DNA from: Mesorhizobium sp. M7A.F.Ca.US.008.03.1.1
GTDB lineage: Bacteria; Pseudomonadota; Alphaproteobacteria; Rhizobiales; Rhizobiaceae
NCBI RefSeq assembly: GCF_003997495.1
Contig: NZ_RZRU01000009.1
Span: 1-64,000, forward strand
Direction: 5' to 3'
Length of the DNA: 64,000 bases
The notes under the pieces were generated by a model. The model had not been told where the DNA came from, made no database searches, and saw only the letters and a program-made list of their open reading frames with translations. The position numbers were made by a program, and so were the translations under genes. Shown here piece by piece: positions 38,259 through 45,858 of the stretch; positions within the stretch are counted from its first letter, which is position 1; each line of letters starts with the position of its first letter.

Positions 38259-38517
38259 TCTGCAAGCCTTTGACCGCGATGCGCTGATCGCGGAGGTGAA
38301 AAAACTGCGCGCCGGTATTCGCCAGCATCGCGACGCAACCGGCCATGAACTGTGCTGGCATCACCCCGATCTGTGGGACCTCCTGCCGGAAAAAACCGAA
38401 CCGGCAATCGCCGTGCCGCCCTGGCCAAAATTCATGCGCGGCTGCATCCACTACCGCCAGTCGCTCGACAATCAGGCGCCGGACGCCCCGATCCACGACA
38501 AGGAATTCAATGGCTAA
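38248..38517 (+). CDS. Small conserved hypothetical protein between queA and tgt
   Basis: An 89-residue protein starting [20 protein letters not shown], whose start overlaps the queA end by 11 bases and whose end overlaps the tgt start by eight. It carries [20 protein letters not shown], then [20 protein letters not shown], and ends near [11 protein letters not shown]. The histidine/cysteine-rich [11 protein letters not shown] segment could bind a metal. The function is unknown. Close coupling with queA and tgt suggests, but does not prove, a link to queuosine or translation. Confidence 0.75.
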   Translation: MDDDLQAFDRDALIAEVKKLRAGIRQHRDATGHELCWHHPDLWDLLPEKTEPAIAVPPWPKFMRGCIHYRQSLDNQAPDAPIHDKEFNG

Positions 38518-39640
38518 GCCGTTCAGCTTCAAGGTTCTGGCAACCGACGGCAAGGCGCGGCGCGGCGTGATCGACATGCCGCGTGGCGAAATCCGCACGC
38601 CGGCTTTCATGCCGGTCGGCACCGGCGGTACCGTCAAGGCGATGTATATGGACCAGGTGCGCGGTGTCGGCGCCGACATCATCCTGGGCAACACCTATCA
38701 TCTGATGCTGCGACCCGGCGCCGAGCGCGTGGCGCGGCTCGGCGGCTTGCATGAATTTGCCCGCTGGCCGCATCCGATCCTGACCGACAGCGGCGGTTTC
38801 CAGGTGATGTCGCTGTCGAAGCTGAGGAAGCTGACGGAAAAGGGCGTCACCTTCCGCTCGCATATCGATGGCGCCGCCTACGAGATGTCGCCGGAGCGGT
38901 CCATCGATATCCAGGGGCTGCTCGATTCCGACATCCAGATGCAACTCGACGAATGCACGGCGCTGCCGGCCGAATTGAAGGAGATCGAGCGCGCCATGGA
39001 GCTGTCGCTGCGCTGGGCCGAGCGCTGCAAGACGGCGTTCGGCGACCAGCCTGGCAAGGCGATGTTCGGCATCGTGCAGGGCGGCGACAATGCAGCGCTG
39101 CGGGTGCGTTCGGCGCAGGCGCTGAGCGCGATGGATCTGAAGGGGTATGCGGTCGGCGGCCTGGCCGTCGGCGAGCCGCAGGCAGTGATGCTCGAAATGC
39201 TCGACGTCACCTGTCCGGAACTGCCGGCCGACAAACCACGCTACCTCATGGGTGTCGGCACGCCGGACGATATTTTGAAATCGGTGGCGCGCGGCATCGA
39301 CATGTTCGACTGCGTGATGCCGACGCGGGCCGGCCGCCACGGCCTTGCCTATACCAGGCGGGGCAAGGTCAATCTGCGCAACGCCCGCCATGCCGACGAT
39401 CCTAGGCCGCTCGACGAGGAAAGCGACTGCCCTGCCGCCCGGGACTACTCACGCGCCTATCTGCATCATTTGGTGCGCTCGCAGGAGGCGCTCGGCGCGA
39501 TGCTTTTGACCTGGAACAACCTTTCTTACTATCAAAAGCTGATGCAGGACATTCGCGCTGCGATCGAGGCAGGCGCCTTCGAGGCGCGCGGCGCGGAAAT
39601 CACCGAGGGCTGGGCGAGGGGCGATTTAGCAGCTCTATGA
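38510..39640 (+). CDS. tgt: tRNA-guanine transglycosylase
   Basis: A 376-residue enzyme exchanging guanine-34 for preQ1 in GUN-anticodon tRNAs. ATG 38510 follows AAGGAA. Active-site blocks are [20 protein letters not shown] (general acid/base Asp), [40 protein letters not shown] and [20 protein letters not shown] (nucleophilic Asp). The zinc site is altered: the bacterial pattern ECDCxxC reads ESDCPAA here, leaving one cysteine and the downstream histidine (SRAYLHHL). The fold and catalytic aspartates are intact, so the enzyme is probably active. Confidence 0.96.
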   Translation: MAKPFSFKVLATDGKARRGVIDMPRGEIRTPAFMPVGTGGTVKAMYMDQVRGVGADIILGNTYHLMLRPGAERVARLGGLHEFARWPHPILTDSGGFQVMSLSKLRKLTEKGVTFRSHIDGAAYEMSPERSIDIQGLLDSDIQMQLDECTALPAELKEIERAMELSLRWAERCKTAFGDQPGKAMFGIVQGGDNAALRVRSAQALSAMDLKGYAVGGLAVGEPQAVMLEMLDVTCPELPADKPRYLMGVGTPDDILKSVARGIDMFDCVMPTRAGRHGLAYTRRGKVNLRNARHADDPRPLDEESDCPAARDYSRAYLHHLVRSQEALGAMLLTWNNLSYYQKLMQDIRAAIEAGAFEARGAEITEGWARGDLAAL

Positions 39641-39759
39641 ATCGTATGTGGTACCACCAGTCGTCTAAGAGGCGACAATTCCCTTGAATTGTGTAAAGCT
39701 TTTACCGATCTAGGATTGACGATGGGTTGTGCCAACGCCTCCCGAGGAAAGTACCCGCT

Positions 39760-40050
39760 ATGGTAGCCGACGAAAAAGTAAAATCTGCGATCTCAAAGGT
39801 AGTTCGAGACAAAATTCACAGCGGAAAGATTCTGAATGTCGTGGTTAACCGTGATACTACGACCGATGGAGACAATATTCTAAACGTTTATGTGATATTT
39901 GATAGCAAAAATAATAAGATAGATGCAAGAGAGACAATAGGAATTACTCGCCAAGTCCGAAATAATCTATCTGAAATTGGTGAGGATAGCTTCCCTATTT
40001 TCTTCTATGTGGCGAAATCGGAAGCGGGAGATTTAGCTGAAGCCAAGTGA
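39760..40050 (+). CDS. Hypothetical protein of an AT-rich two-gene cassette (96 aa)
   Basis: ATG 39760 gives 96 residues: MVADEKVKSAISKVVRDKIH, then ILNVVVNRDTTTDGDNILNV and YVIFDSKNN (two beta strands), a helix ARETIGITRQVRNNLSEIGE, and DSFPIFFYVAKSEAGDLAEA. The fold looks like a small alpha/beta domain; I do not recognise the family. Base composition differs sharply from the neighbours: 39841-39900 has 22 G+C of 60 by hand count. The end overlaps the next gene by 14 bases, so the two are co-translated. Confidence 0.7.
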   Translation: MVADEKVKSAISKVVRDKIHSGKILNVVVNRDTTTDGDNILNVYVIFDSKNNKIDARETIGITRQVRNNLSEIGEDSFPIFFYVAKSEAGDLAEAK

Positions 40051-40513
40051 TCTTCTCAATACGGCGAAATCTCTAGCAACTGCCGGGAAAGGCAAGCCGT
40101 CTCAGGTCAATCTGCGGCGTTCAGCCAGTACGATATATTACGCAATGTTTCATTGCTTAGCTGGTACCTGTGCGGACCTGTTGATAGGAGGCAGTGGCTC
40201 GGAGAGGAGCAAACACGCTTGGGTCGAAGTTTACCGCTCGCTTGCGCATGGAACTGCTAAAAGTGCTTGTGAAGATAAAAAAACGATCGGCAAATTCCCT
40301 GCGTCGATTGACGATTTCGCCAATAAATTTGTAGAGACCCAAAGCAAGCGGCATGAGGCGGATTATAATCCGTTGGCAAGGTTCTACAGGTCTGACGTCC
40401 TTGCTGACATAGAAAGCGTTAAAATTGTAATCGAGAATTTTTCGAAGGCTCCTGCAAAGGACCGGAGAGCGTTCGCTTCCTGGGTTCTTTTTAAAAATAC
40501 CAAAAGGAATTAG
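40037..40513 (+). CDS. HEPN-like protein with apparent CTG start
   Basis: The reading frame extends upstream of the first ATG (40145) with convincing protein sequence: KPSDLLNTAKSLATAGKGKP, VNLRRSASTIYYAMFHCLAG. It reaches a TAG stop just before CTG at 40037. GGGAG at 40026-40030 lies six bases before that CTG, so CTG is the likely start (158 residues). The RRSxSTxYYAMFH helix is typical of HEPN-domain proteins, and WVEVYRSLAHGTAKSAC follows. A canonical Rx4-6H RNase motif is not evident; RSLAH has one residue too few. The gene lies in the same AT-rich cassette as the 96-residue partner. Confidence 0.65.
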   Translation: MKPSDLLNTAKSLATAGKGKPSQVNLRRSASTIYYAMFHCLAGTCADLLIGGSGSERSKHAWVEVYRSLAHGTAKSACEDKKTIGKFPASIDDFANKFVETQSKRHEADYNPLARFYRSDVLADIESVKIVIENFSKAPAKDRRAFASWVLFKNTKRN

Positions 40514-40534
40514 CGCGGGGGGAACATCGCTGCC

Positions 40535-40954
40535 TCAAGTGCTGAGCGAATTCGAGGCGCGCAGGCTGCAGCCGGTGATCTGGAACGTGCCGTCGGGCTG
40601 TTGCTGCAACGTATAGACCGCTTCGTAATCCTTGCCGTCCGGTCCGACGATCAGCACCTGCTGGACGATCGAACCCGGAGTGGTCTCCTCGACCTTGCCG
40701 AAGGAATAGGTCCGCGGCTTGCGCACCGGCGGGTAGCCATTGGTCACCATGTTCATGAAGGCATCGACGGTCGGGAAGATCCGTTTCACATTCGGAGCGG
40801 CGAAGCTGTAGGCGGTGGCGCCGTCATTGGCGATGAGGGCCTTTAGCTGACCGTCGATGACAGACTGGCCTGCCTTGATCTCGGCATCGCCGGCCAATGC
40901 CGACGACACAAAGAGGAATGGAACGACTGCAATTGCGAAAAAGGCGCGGCGCAT
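40535..40954 (-). CDS. DUF4864 domain secreted protein
   Basis: A 139-residue protein with a signal peptide (RRAFFAIAVVPFLFVSSALA). The mature domain includes IKAGQSVIDGQLKALIANDG, ATAYSFAAPNVKRIFPTVDA, FMNMVTNGYPPVRKPRTYSF and VQQVLIVGPDGKDYEAVYTL. This matches DUF4864, a cystatin/NTF2-like small domain of unknown role widespread in alphaproteobacteria. It is probably periplasmic. Confidence 0.8.
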   Translation of the reverse strand: MRRAFFAIAVVPFLFVSSALAGDAEIKAGQSVIDGQLKALIANDGATAYSFAAPNVKRIFPTVDAFMNMVTNGYPPVRKPRTYSFGKVEETTPGSIVQQVLIVGPDGKDYEAVYTLQQQPDGTFQITGCSLRASNSLST

Positions 40955-41218
40955 GGCCTGTCTCCGTTGTCCCGCGAAATATCTTCCCTCGAAATAGCGC
41001 TGTCCGAAGGCGCATCATAACATACGCTTGGCAGCGCATCGCGGTTTCAGCGATTGCGAATAATCGTTGGCGATCGGCGGCAGGTTGCATGCTGGTGCAG
41101 AGCTGCGGCAGGTCGTAGCCCACGTCGCGGGTCGACTGAGCATTCATTCCAGCGCTTGAAAGCCCGCCTCCAGTCTGCCAGAAGGGCGCTGGACTTGGAC
41201 GTTTAGCGGGACGAAGCC

Positions 41219-41455
41219 ATGAAGGCGTTTTTCGTGCAGATCAAATGCGAGCTGGGTAAATCCTATGAGGTTGCCAGCGCGCTTGCCGATGCCGAGATCG
41301 CCTCGGAAATCTACTCCACCGCCGGCAACTACGACCTGCTCGCCAAATTCTATGTCGACGACGAGGAAGACGTCGGCCATTTCGTCAACGAAAGGGTGCA
41401 GATTCTCCCCGGCATCAAGGACACGTTCACCGTCGTCACGTTCCGCGCTTTCTAG
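41219..41455 (+). CDS. Stand-alone Lrp/AsnC ligand-binding (RAM) domain protein
   Basis: A 78-residue protein consisting only of the alpha/beta RAM domain of Lrp/AsnC regulators: KAFFVQIKCELGKSYEVASA, EIASEIYSTAGNYDLLAKFY and PGIKDTFTVVTFRAF. The helix-turn-helix is absent and there is no room for it upstream. Such proteins bind amino acids or related ligands and may modulate full-length Lrp proteins by mixed assembly. It lies 146 bases before the Anbu operon but is probably independent. Confidence 0.85.
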   Translation: MKAFFVQIKCELGKSYEVASALADAEIASEIYSTAGNYDLLAKFYVDDEEDVGHFVNERVQILPGIKDTFTVVTFRAF

Positions 41456-41601
41456 CCGCTAACCCACTTGCCCGGACACAAGGCAAAGCCTGACTACTGT
41501 CATATTTCGACTGCCTCAATTTTAGGCAGGCGCAACATACTGATCGCCCGTATCTCCCAAATCACCGATTGCGCTTGATTTTCTCCGGCGAGGCCAGTGA
41601 A

Positions 41602-43038
41602 ATGGCGTCACAGGGGAGTATGCGATTGGCAGCGTTCGATGAAATGCTTCCGGAAGTCTCCGGATTGAGAAGACCGTATTCGGCTTATGATCGCTGGCTG
41701 AAGGAGCAGGATCCGGCCAGGTTGACCGAGAAGATGCAAGACGCCGAACGCGTCTTCCGCAAGACCGGCATCACCTTCGCCGTTTATGGCGAGCAGGAGG
41801 CTTCCGAGCGGCTGATCCCGTTCGATATCGTTCCCCGCATCATTTCAGGCAATGAATGGCGGCGCCTTACGCAAGGCATCGAGCAGCGCGTGCAGGCGCT
41901 GAACGCCTTCCTCGACGATATATACCATCGGCAGGAGATCCTGCGGGCAGGGCGCGTTCCCAGGGAGTTGATCGCCAGGAACGAGGCATTCCTGCCGGAG
42001 ATGATCGGGGTAAGGCCGCCGGCCGGCGTCTATACCCACATCATCGGCGTCGACATCGTCCGCATCTCGGAGGACGAGTTCTACGTGCTGGAGGACAACG
42101 CGCGCACGCCGTCGGGTGTCTCCTACATGCTGGAGAACCGCGAGACGATGATGCAGCTGTTTCCCGAGCTGTTCCAGAAGATCAAGGTGCGACCGGTGGA
42201 AAACTACCCGCAGCTTCTGCGCCAGTCGCTGGCGGCGGTGCGGCCGCAAAGCACCAAAGGCGCGCCGACCATTGCGGTGCTGACGCCCGGCAGTTTCAAC
42301 TCCGCCTATTTCGAACACGCCTTCCTCGCCGACCAGATGGGCGTGCAGTTGGTCGAAGGCCAGGACCTGCGCGTGGTCGACGGCCATGTCGCGATGCGCA
42401 CGACCGAAGGCTACAAGCAGATCGATGTGCTTTACCGCCGCGTCGATGATTCTTATCTGGACCCGCTGACGTTCCGTCCGGACTCCGCTCTTGGAATACC
42501 CGGCATCATGGATGTCTATCGCGCCGGCAACATCACCATCGCCAATGCGCCGGGCACGGGCATTGCCGATGACAAGGCGATCTATTCCTACATGCCCGAG
42601 ATCATCGAATTCTACACCGGCCGCAAGGCGATCCTCGGCAACATTCCGACCTGGCGCTGCTCTGAGCCGGACAGCCTGAAATACGTGCTCGAACACATCG
42701 ACGAACTGGTGATCAAGGAAGTGCACGGTTCCGGCGGCTACGGCATGCTGGTCGGACCGGCGGCTACCAAGAAGGAATGCGAGACGTTTGCCAAGAAACT
42801 CCAGGCAAAACCCTCGAATTATATCGCCCAGCCGACGCTGGCGCTGTCGACATGCCCGATCCTGACGGAAAAAGGGTTGGCGCCGCGCCATGTCGATCTC
42901 AGGCCTTATGTGCTGGTCTCCGATCGCATCCAGATCGTGCCCGGCGGGCTGACCCGCGTCGCGCTCAAGGAAGGCTCGCTGGTCGTGAACTCCTCGCAAG
43001 GCGGCGGCACCAAGGACACATGGGTACTGGATGATTGA
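41602..43038 (+). CDS. Circularly permuted ATP-grasp protein (DUF404/DUF407)
   Basis: A 478-residue protein; ATG 41602 follows GAGG by eight bases. It carries EVSGLRRPYSAYDRWLKEQD, FDIVPRIISGNEWRRLTQGI, GVDIVRISEDEFYVLEDNAR (ATP-grasp metal region), TPSGVSYMLENRETMMQLFP, VIKEVHGSGGYGMLVGPAAT and YIAQPTLALSTCPILTEKG. These define the circularly permuted type 2 ATP-grasp family, which is predicted to form peptide-like bonds. It is followed by alpha-E, transglutaminase-like and Anbu peptidase genes, a recurrent neighbourhood predicted to make and process a peptide modification. Confidence 0.9.
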   Translation: MASQGSMRLAAFDEMLPEVSGLRRPYSAYDRWLKEQDPARLTEKMQDAERVFRKTGITFAVYGEQEASERLIPFDIVPRIISGNEWRRLTQGIEQRVQALNAFLDDIYHRQEILRAGRVPRELIARNEAFLPEMIGVRPPAGVYTHIIGVDIVRISEDEFYVLEDNARTPSGVSYMLENRETMMQLFPELFQKIKVRPVENYPQLLRQSLAAVRPQSTKGAPTIAVLTPGSFNSAYFEHAFLADQMGVQLVEGQDLRVVDGHVAMRTTEGYKQIDVLYRRVDDSYLDPLTFRPDSALGIPGIMDVYRAGNITIANAPGTGIADDKAIYSYMPEIIEFYTGRKAILGNIPTWRCSEPDSLKYVLEHIDELVIKEVHGSGGYGMLVGPAATKKECETFAKKLQAKPSNYIAQPTLALSTCPILTEKGLAPRHVDLRPYVLVSDRIQIVPGGLTRVALKEGSLVVNSSQGGGTKDTWVLDD

Positions 43039-43041
43039 AGT

Positions 43042-43161
43042 TAGTGAGTAGGGAATAGTCAGTAGTCAGTAGTGACTGGTGGAAGTAGAGGAACAGGAAA
43101 TGCCATATTCCATTGAGATTCAAACCCATACTATTCCCCACTCACTATTCCCTACTCACTA
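43042..43161. repeat. Inverted and direct repeats within the Anbu operon
   Basis: TAGTGAGTAGGGAATAGT (43042-43059) and its exact reverse complement (43144-43161) bracket about 84 bases. Partial copies of the same unit follow each arm (repeated AGTCAGTAG on the left, ACTATTCCCCACTC on the right). The element sits in the 140-base gap between the ATP-grasp and alpha-E genes, and its right end is 17 bases before the alpha-E start. Confidence 0.8.
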
Positions 43162-43178
43162 GCCCGAAGGGCCATTCC

Positions 43179-44120
43179 ATGCTTCTCGGCCGCACTGCCA
43201 ACGGGCTCTATTGGATGAATCGCTATATCGAGCGGGCGGAAAACATGGCACGCTTGGTCGATGCCGGCCTGCGCATGGCGCTTACCCGCACCCAGAGCGC
43301 CTCGGAAGAGTGGAATTCGGTGCTGCTCAGCGCTGGTTCCGACGTCACCTTCAGCCAGAAATACTCTGACTATACCGCCGCCAACGTCGCCGACTTCCTG
43401 TTGCGCGACACGTCGAACCCGTCGAGCACGATGGCGTCGATCGAGACAGCCCGCAACAATGCCCGCATGGTGCGTACCGCGCTGACGCGCGAGACCTGGG
43501 AGAGCATCAACGAAGCCTGGATGTCGCTGAAGCGGATGCTGGCCAGGCCGATCGACGAGCGCGACCTGCCCAGCGTGCTCGACGCTATCAAGCGCGAGAC
43601 GGCGCTGATCCGCGGCTCATTCTACGGCACCATGCTGCGCAACGAGATCTTCGATTTCTCGCAGCTCGGCACTTATGTCGAGCGCGCGGACAACACGGCG
43701 CGTATCCTAGACGTAAAATATTATGTGCTGCTGCCGTCGATCTCCTGGGTCGGCTCGACGCTCGACAATTATCAGTGGGAATCGATCCTGCGTTCGGTCT
43801 CGGCGCATCGCTCCTATCGCTGGGTCTACGACGCCGATTACAAGCCGACCAACATTGCCGATTATCTGATCCTCAATGTCCGCATGCCGCGTTCGCTGAT
43901 GTTCTGCTATCGCTTCCTGTCGGAGCATCTGGAATTCCTCGGCGACGATTACGGCGAACGCCATGCCTGCCACGCAACGGCCGAGAAGACGCAGACAATG
44001 CTGAGAGCCGGGTCGATCAAGGGCATATTCGACGCGGGCTTGCATGAGTTCCTGGCCAATTTCATTCGCGACAACACCAAGCTGGGCGAAGAGATCGCAC
44101 AAGATTATCGGTTCAATTGA
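43179..44120 (+). CDS. Alpha-E domain protein (DUF403)
   Basis: A 313-residue, almost entirely helical protein starting MLLGRTANGLYWMNRYIERA. RYIERAENMARLVDAGLRMA and its internal echo FDFSQLGTYVERADNTARIL are the two copies of the family's glutamate-containing motif. SWVGSTLDNYQWESILRSVS, then FCYRFLSEHLEFLG, complete it. Alpha-E proteins always occur with permuted ATP-grasp proteins and are thought to help them. The start at 43179 avoids the repeat element; an in-frame ATG at 43113 lies inside the repeat. Confidence 0.9.
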   Translation: MLLGRTANGLYWMNRYIERAENMARLVDAGLRMALTRTQSASEEWNSVLLSAGSDVTFSQKYSDYTAANVADFLLRDTSNPSSTMASIETARNNARMVRTALTRETWESINEAWMSLKRMLARPIDERDLPSVLDAIKRETALIRGSFYGTMLRNEIFDFSQLGTYVERADNTARILDVKYYVLLPSISWVGSTLDNYQWESILRSVSAHRSYRWVYDADYKPTNIADYLILNVRMPRSLMFCYRFLSEHLEFLGDDYGERHACHATAEKTQTMLRAGSIKGIFDAGLHEFLANFIRDNTKLGEEIAQDYRFN

Positions 44121-44182
44121 GCATGGTCCCGAAAGGTGGGAGCCGGTATTCTCAGACAACCGTTTGTCCGGAGATCGTGCTC
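44119..44182. repeat. Rhizobial intergenic palindromic element, copy 3
   Basis: GAGCATGGTC at 44119-44128 pairs imperfectly with GATCGTGCTC at 44173-44182. Inside is CCCGAAAGGTGGGAGCCGGT, the core shared with the copies near coaD, and an extra central segment. The element starts on the last two bases of the alpha-E stop codon and ends 17 bases before the next gene. Confidence 0.75.
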
Positions 44183-44199
44183 ACAAACGGAATAGAAGC

Positions 44200-44994
44200 A
44201 TGCGGCTGAAGATTACCCACCGGACCGAGTACCGTTACGATGCGCCGGTGCACTATCTGTTGCAGCGGCTGCGGCTGCTTCCAGTCAGCGGGTCGACGCA
44301 GACCGTTCTGTCCTGGGCTCTGGCGATCGAAGGCGCACGCGAAGAGGTCCGCTTTGTCGACCATTTCGGCAACGACACAAGGCTGTTGAGCGTCGAGGGC
44401 GAGCGCGACTTCATCACGGTGGAGGCGTCGGGCGAGGTGGTGACGCGCGACACCGCGGGTGTCTCGGGACCACACCAGGGCTTTACGCCGCTCTGGCTGT
44501 ACAGCCAAGAGACACCATTGACGACGATCGGCAGCGGTGTTCGCGATCTCGCCGCATCGGTCGACAAGGGCAGCGACATTGAAAGGCTGCACCGGCTGAT
44601 GGCCATCATTGGCGAACGCGTCGCCTACACGCCCGGCACCACCAATGCGACGACGCCGGCGGAGGAAGCCTTGGCGCTGAAAACCGGTGTCTGCCAGGAT
44701 CACACCCATATCTTTGCCGCCGCGGCGCGCGCCATGGGCTTTCCGGCTCGCTATGTCAGCGGCTATCTGATGCTGGATGCCACGGTCGAGCAGGCAGCCA
44801 GCCATGCCTGGGCCGAAGCGCACGTTTCGGGTCTCGGCTGGGTTGCCTTTGATGCCGCCAATGGCATTTCACCCGACGAGCGTTATGTAAAGGTGGCAAC
44901 GGGCTGCGATTACCGCGACGCCACGCCGGTGTCGGGAATTCGGCTGGGACAGGCGGAAGAACAGCTTGCGGTCACCGTCACGGTGGAGCAGTAA
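44200..44994 (+). CDS. Transglutaminase-like protein with N-terminal beta domain
   Basis: A 264-residue protein. The N-terminal beta domain begins MRLKITHRTEYRYDAPVHYL. A transglutaminase-like core follows with the Cys-His-Asp triad: Cys165 in LKTGVCQDHTHIFAAAARAM, His202 in ASHAWAEAHVSGLGWVAF, Asp218 in FDAANGISPDERYVKVATG. Members are predicted cysteine peptidases or amidases. It lies third in the ATP-grasp/alpha-E/transglutaminase/Anbu operon, so it may trim or transfer the predicted peptide product. It is cytoplasmic, with no signal peptide. Confidence 0.9.
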   Translation: MRLKITHRTEYRYDAPVHYLLQRLRLLPVSGSTQTVLSWALAIEGAREEVRFVDHFGNDTRLLSVEGERDFITVEASGEVVTRDTAGVSGPHQGFTPLWLYSQETPLTTIGSGVRDLAASVDKGSDIERLHRLMAIIGERVAYTPGTTNATTPAEEALALKTGVCQDHTHIFAAAARAMGFPARYVSGYLMLDATVEQAASHAWAEAHVSGLGWVAFDAANGISPDERYVKVATGCDYRDATPVSGIRLGQAEEQLAVTVTVEQ

Positions 44995-45025
44995 TCCGCC
45001 AGCATTTGCCGTTAGAAGAGATTCC

Positions 45026-45757
45026 ATGACTTATTGCGTTGGCCTGAAGATCGATCGCGGGCTCGTGTTCATGTCGGACACGCGCACCAATGCAGGCATG
45101 GATTCCATCTCCACCTTTCGCAAGATGCATGTCTGGGAAGAGCCGGGCGAGCGTGTCATCGTTTTGATGTCGGCGGGCAATCTGGCGACGACGCAGGCCG
45201 TGGTCAGCCTGCTTGACGAGCGCACCAAGGCGATCTCCGAAAGACATTCCACGCTGCTCGAAACGCCGTCGATGTACCAAACGGTCCGCATTGTTGGCGA
45301 CACGGTCAAGGAGGTCATCGCCAATTCGTCACCCGCTGGCGAGAAGGCGGATTCCTATTTCAATGCGTCCTTTATCCTAGGCGGCCAGATCAAGGGCAGC
45401 GAGCCGCGCCTGTTCATGATCTATCCCGAAGGCAATTTCATCGAGTCGACCGATGACACGCCGTTTTTCCAGATCGGCGAGACCAAATATGGCAAGCCGA
45501 TCATCATCCGCGCCTACGAAAGGACGATGAGCCTCGCCGAGACGGTGAAGCTGCTTTTGGTGTCGTTCGATTCGACGTTGAAGTCGAACCTGTCCGTCGG
45601 CCTGCCGCTCGACCTGCTCTTCCTGGAGAAGGACGCCTTCAAGGTCGGGTTGAAGAAGCGGATTGGCCAGGACGACCAGTATTACCGCACGATCTCCGAC
45701 GGCTGGTCGAATGCGCTGAAGACGGCTTTCGCCAGCCTGCCGGATTTTCCTGGCTGA
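45026..45757 (+). CDS. Anbu-type proteasome-like peptidase
   Basis: A 243-residue Ntn-hydrolase of the Anbu (ancestral beta subunit) group. The initiator methionine is followed by threonine, MTYCVGLKIDRGLVFMSDTR, so that Thr2 becomes the N-terminal nucleophile. SDTRTNAGMDSISTFRKMHV holds the catalytic aspartate and the lysine. VIVLMSAGNLATTQAVVSLL and SFILGGQIKGSEPRLFMIYP follow the proteasome beta-fold. Size and the unusual start fit Anbu. It is the last gene of the operon, begins 31 bases after the transglutaminase gene, and probably degrades or processes what the ATP-grasp system marks. The substrate is unknown. Confidence 0.92.
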   Translation: MTYCVGLKIDRGLVFMSDTRTNAGMDSISTFRKMHVWEEPGERVIVLMSAGNLATTQAVVSLLDERTKAISERHSTLLETPSMYQTVRIVGDTVKEVIANSSPAGEKADSYFNASFILGGQIKGSEPRLFMIYPEGNFIESTDDTPFFQIGETKYGKPIIIRAYERTMSLAETVKLLLVSFDSTLKSNLSVGLPLDLLFLEKDAFKVGLKKRIGQDDQYYRTISDGWSNALKTAFASLPDFPG

Positions 45758-45858
45758 GGCACGCCGCATTCGCTGGCGGTTGCATATATTTCACGCGTTA
45801 ATTAGTAAAGAAGCCAGCCGCGATGGGTGGCGGCGAGGGATCATGTCGGGAGGACAGG

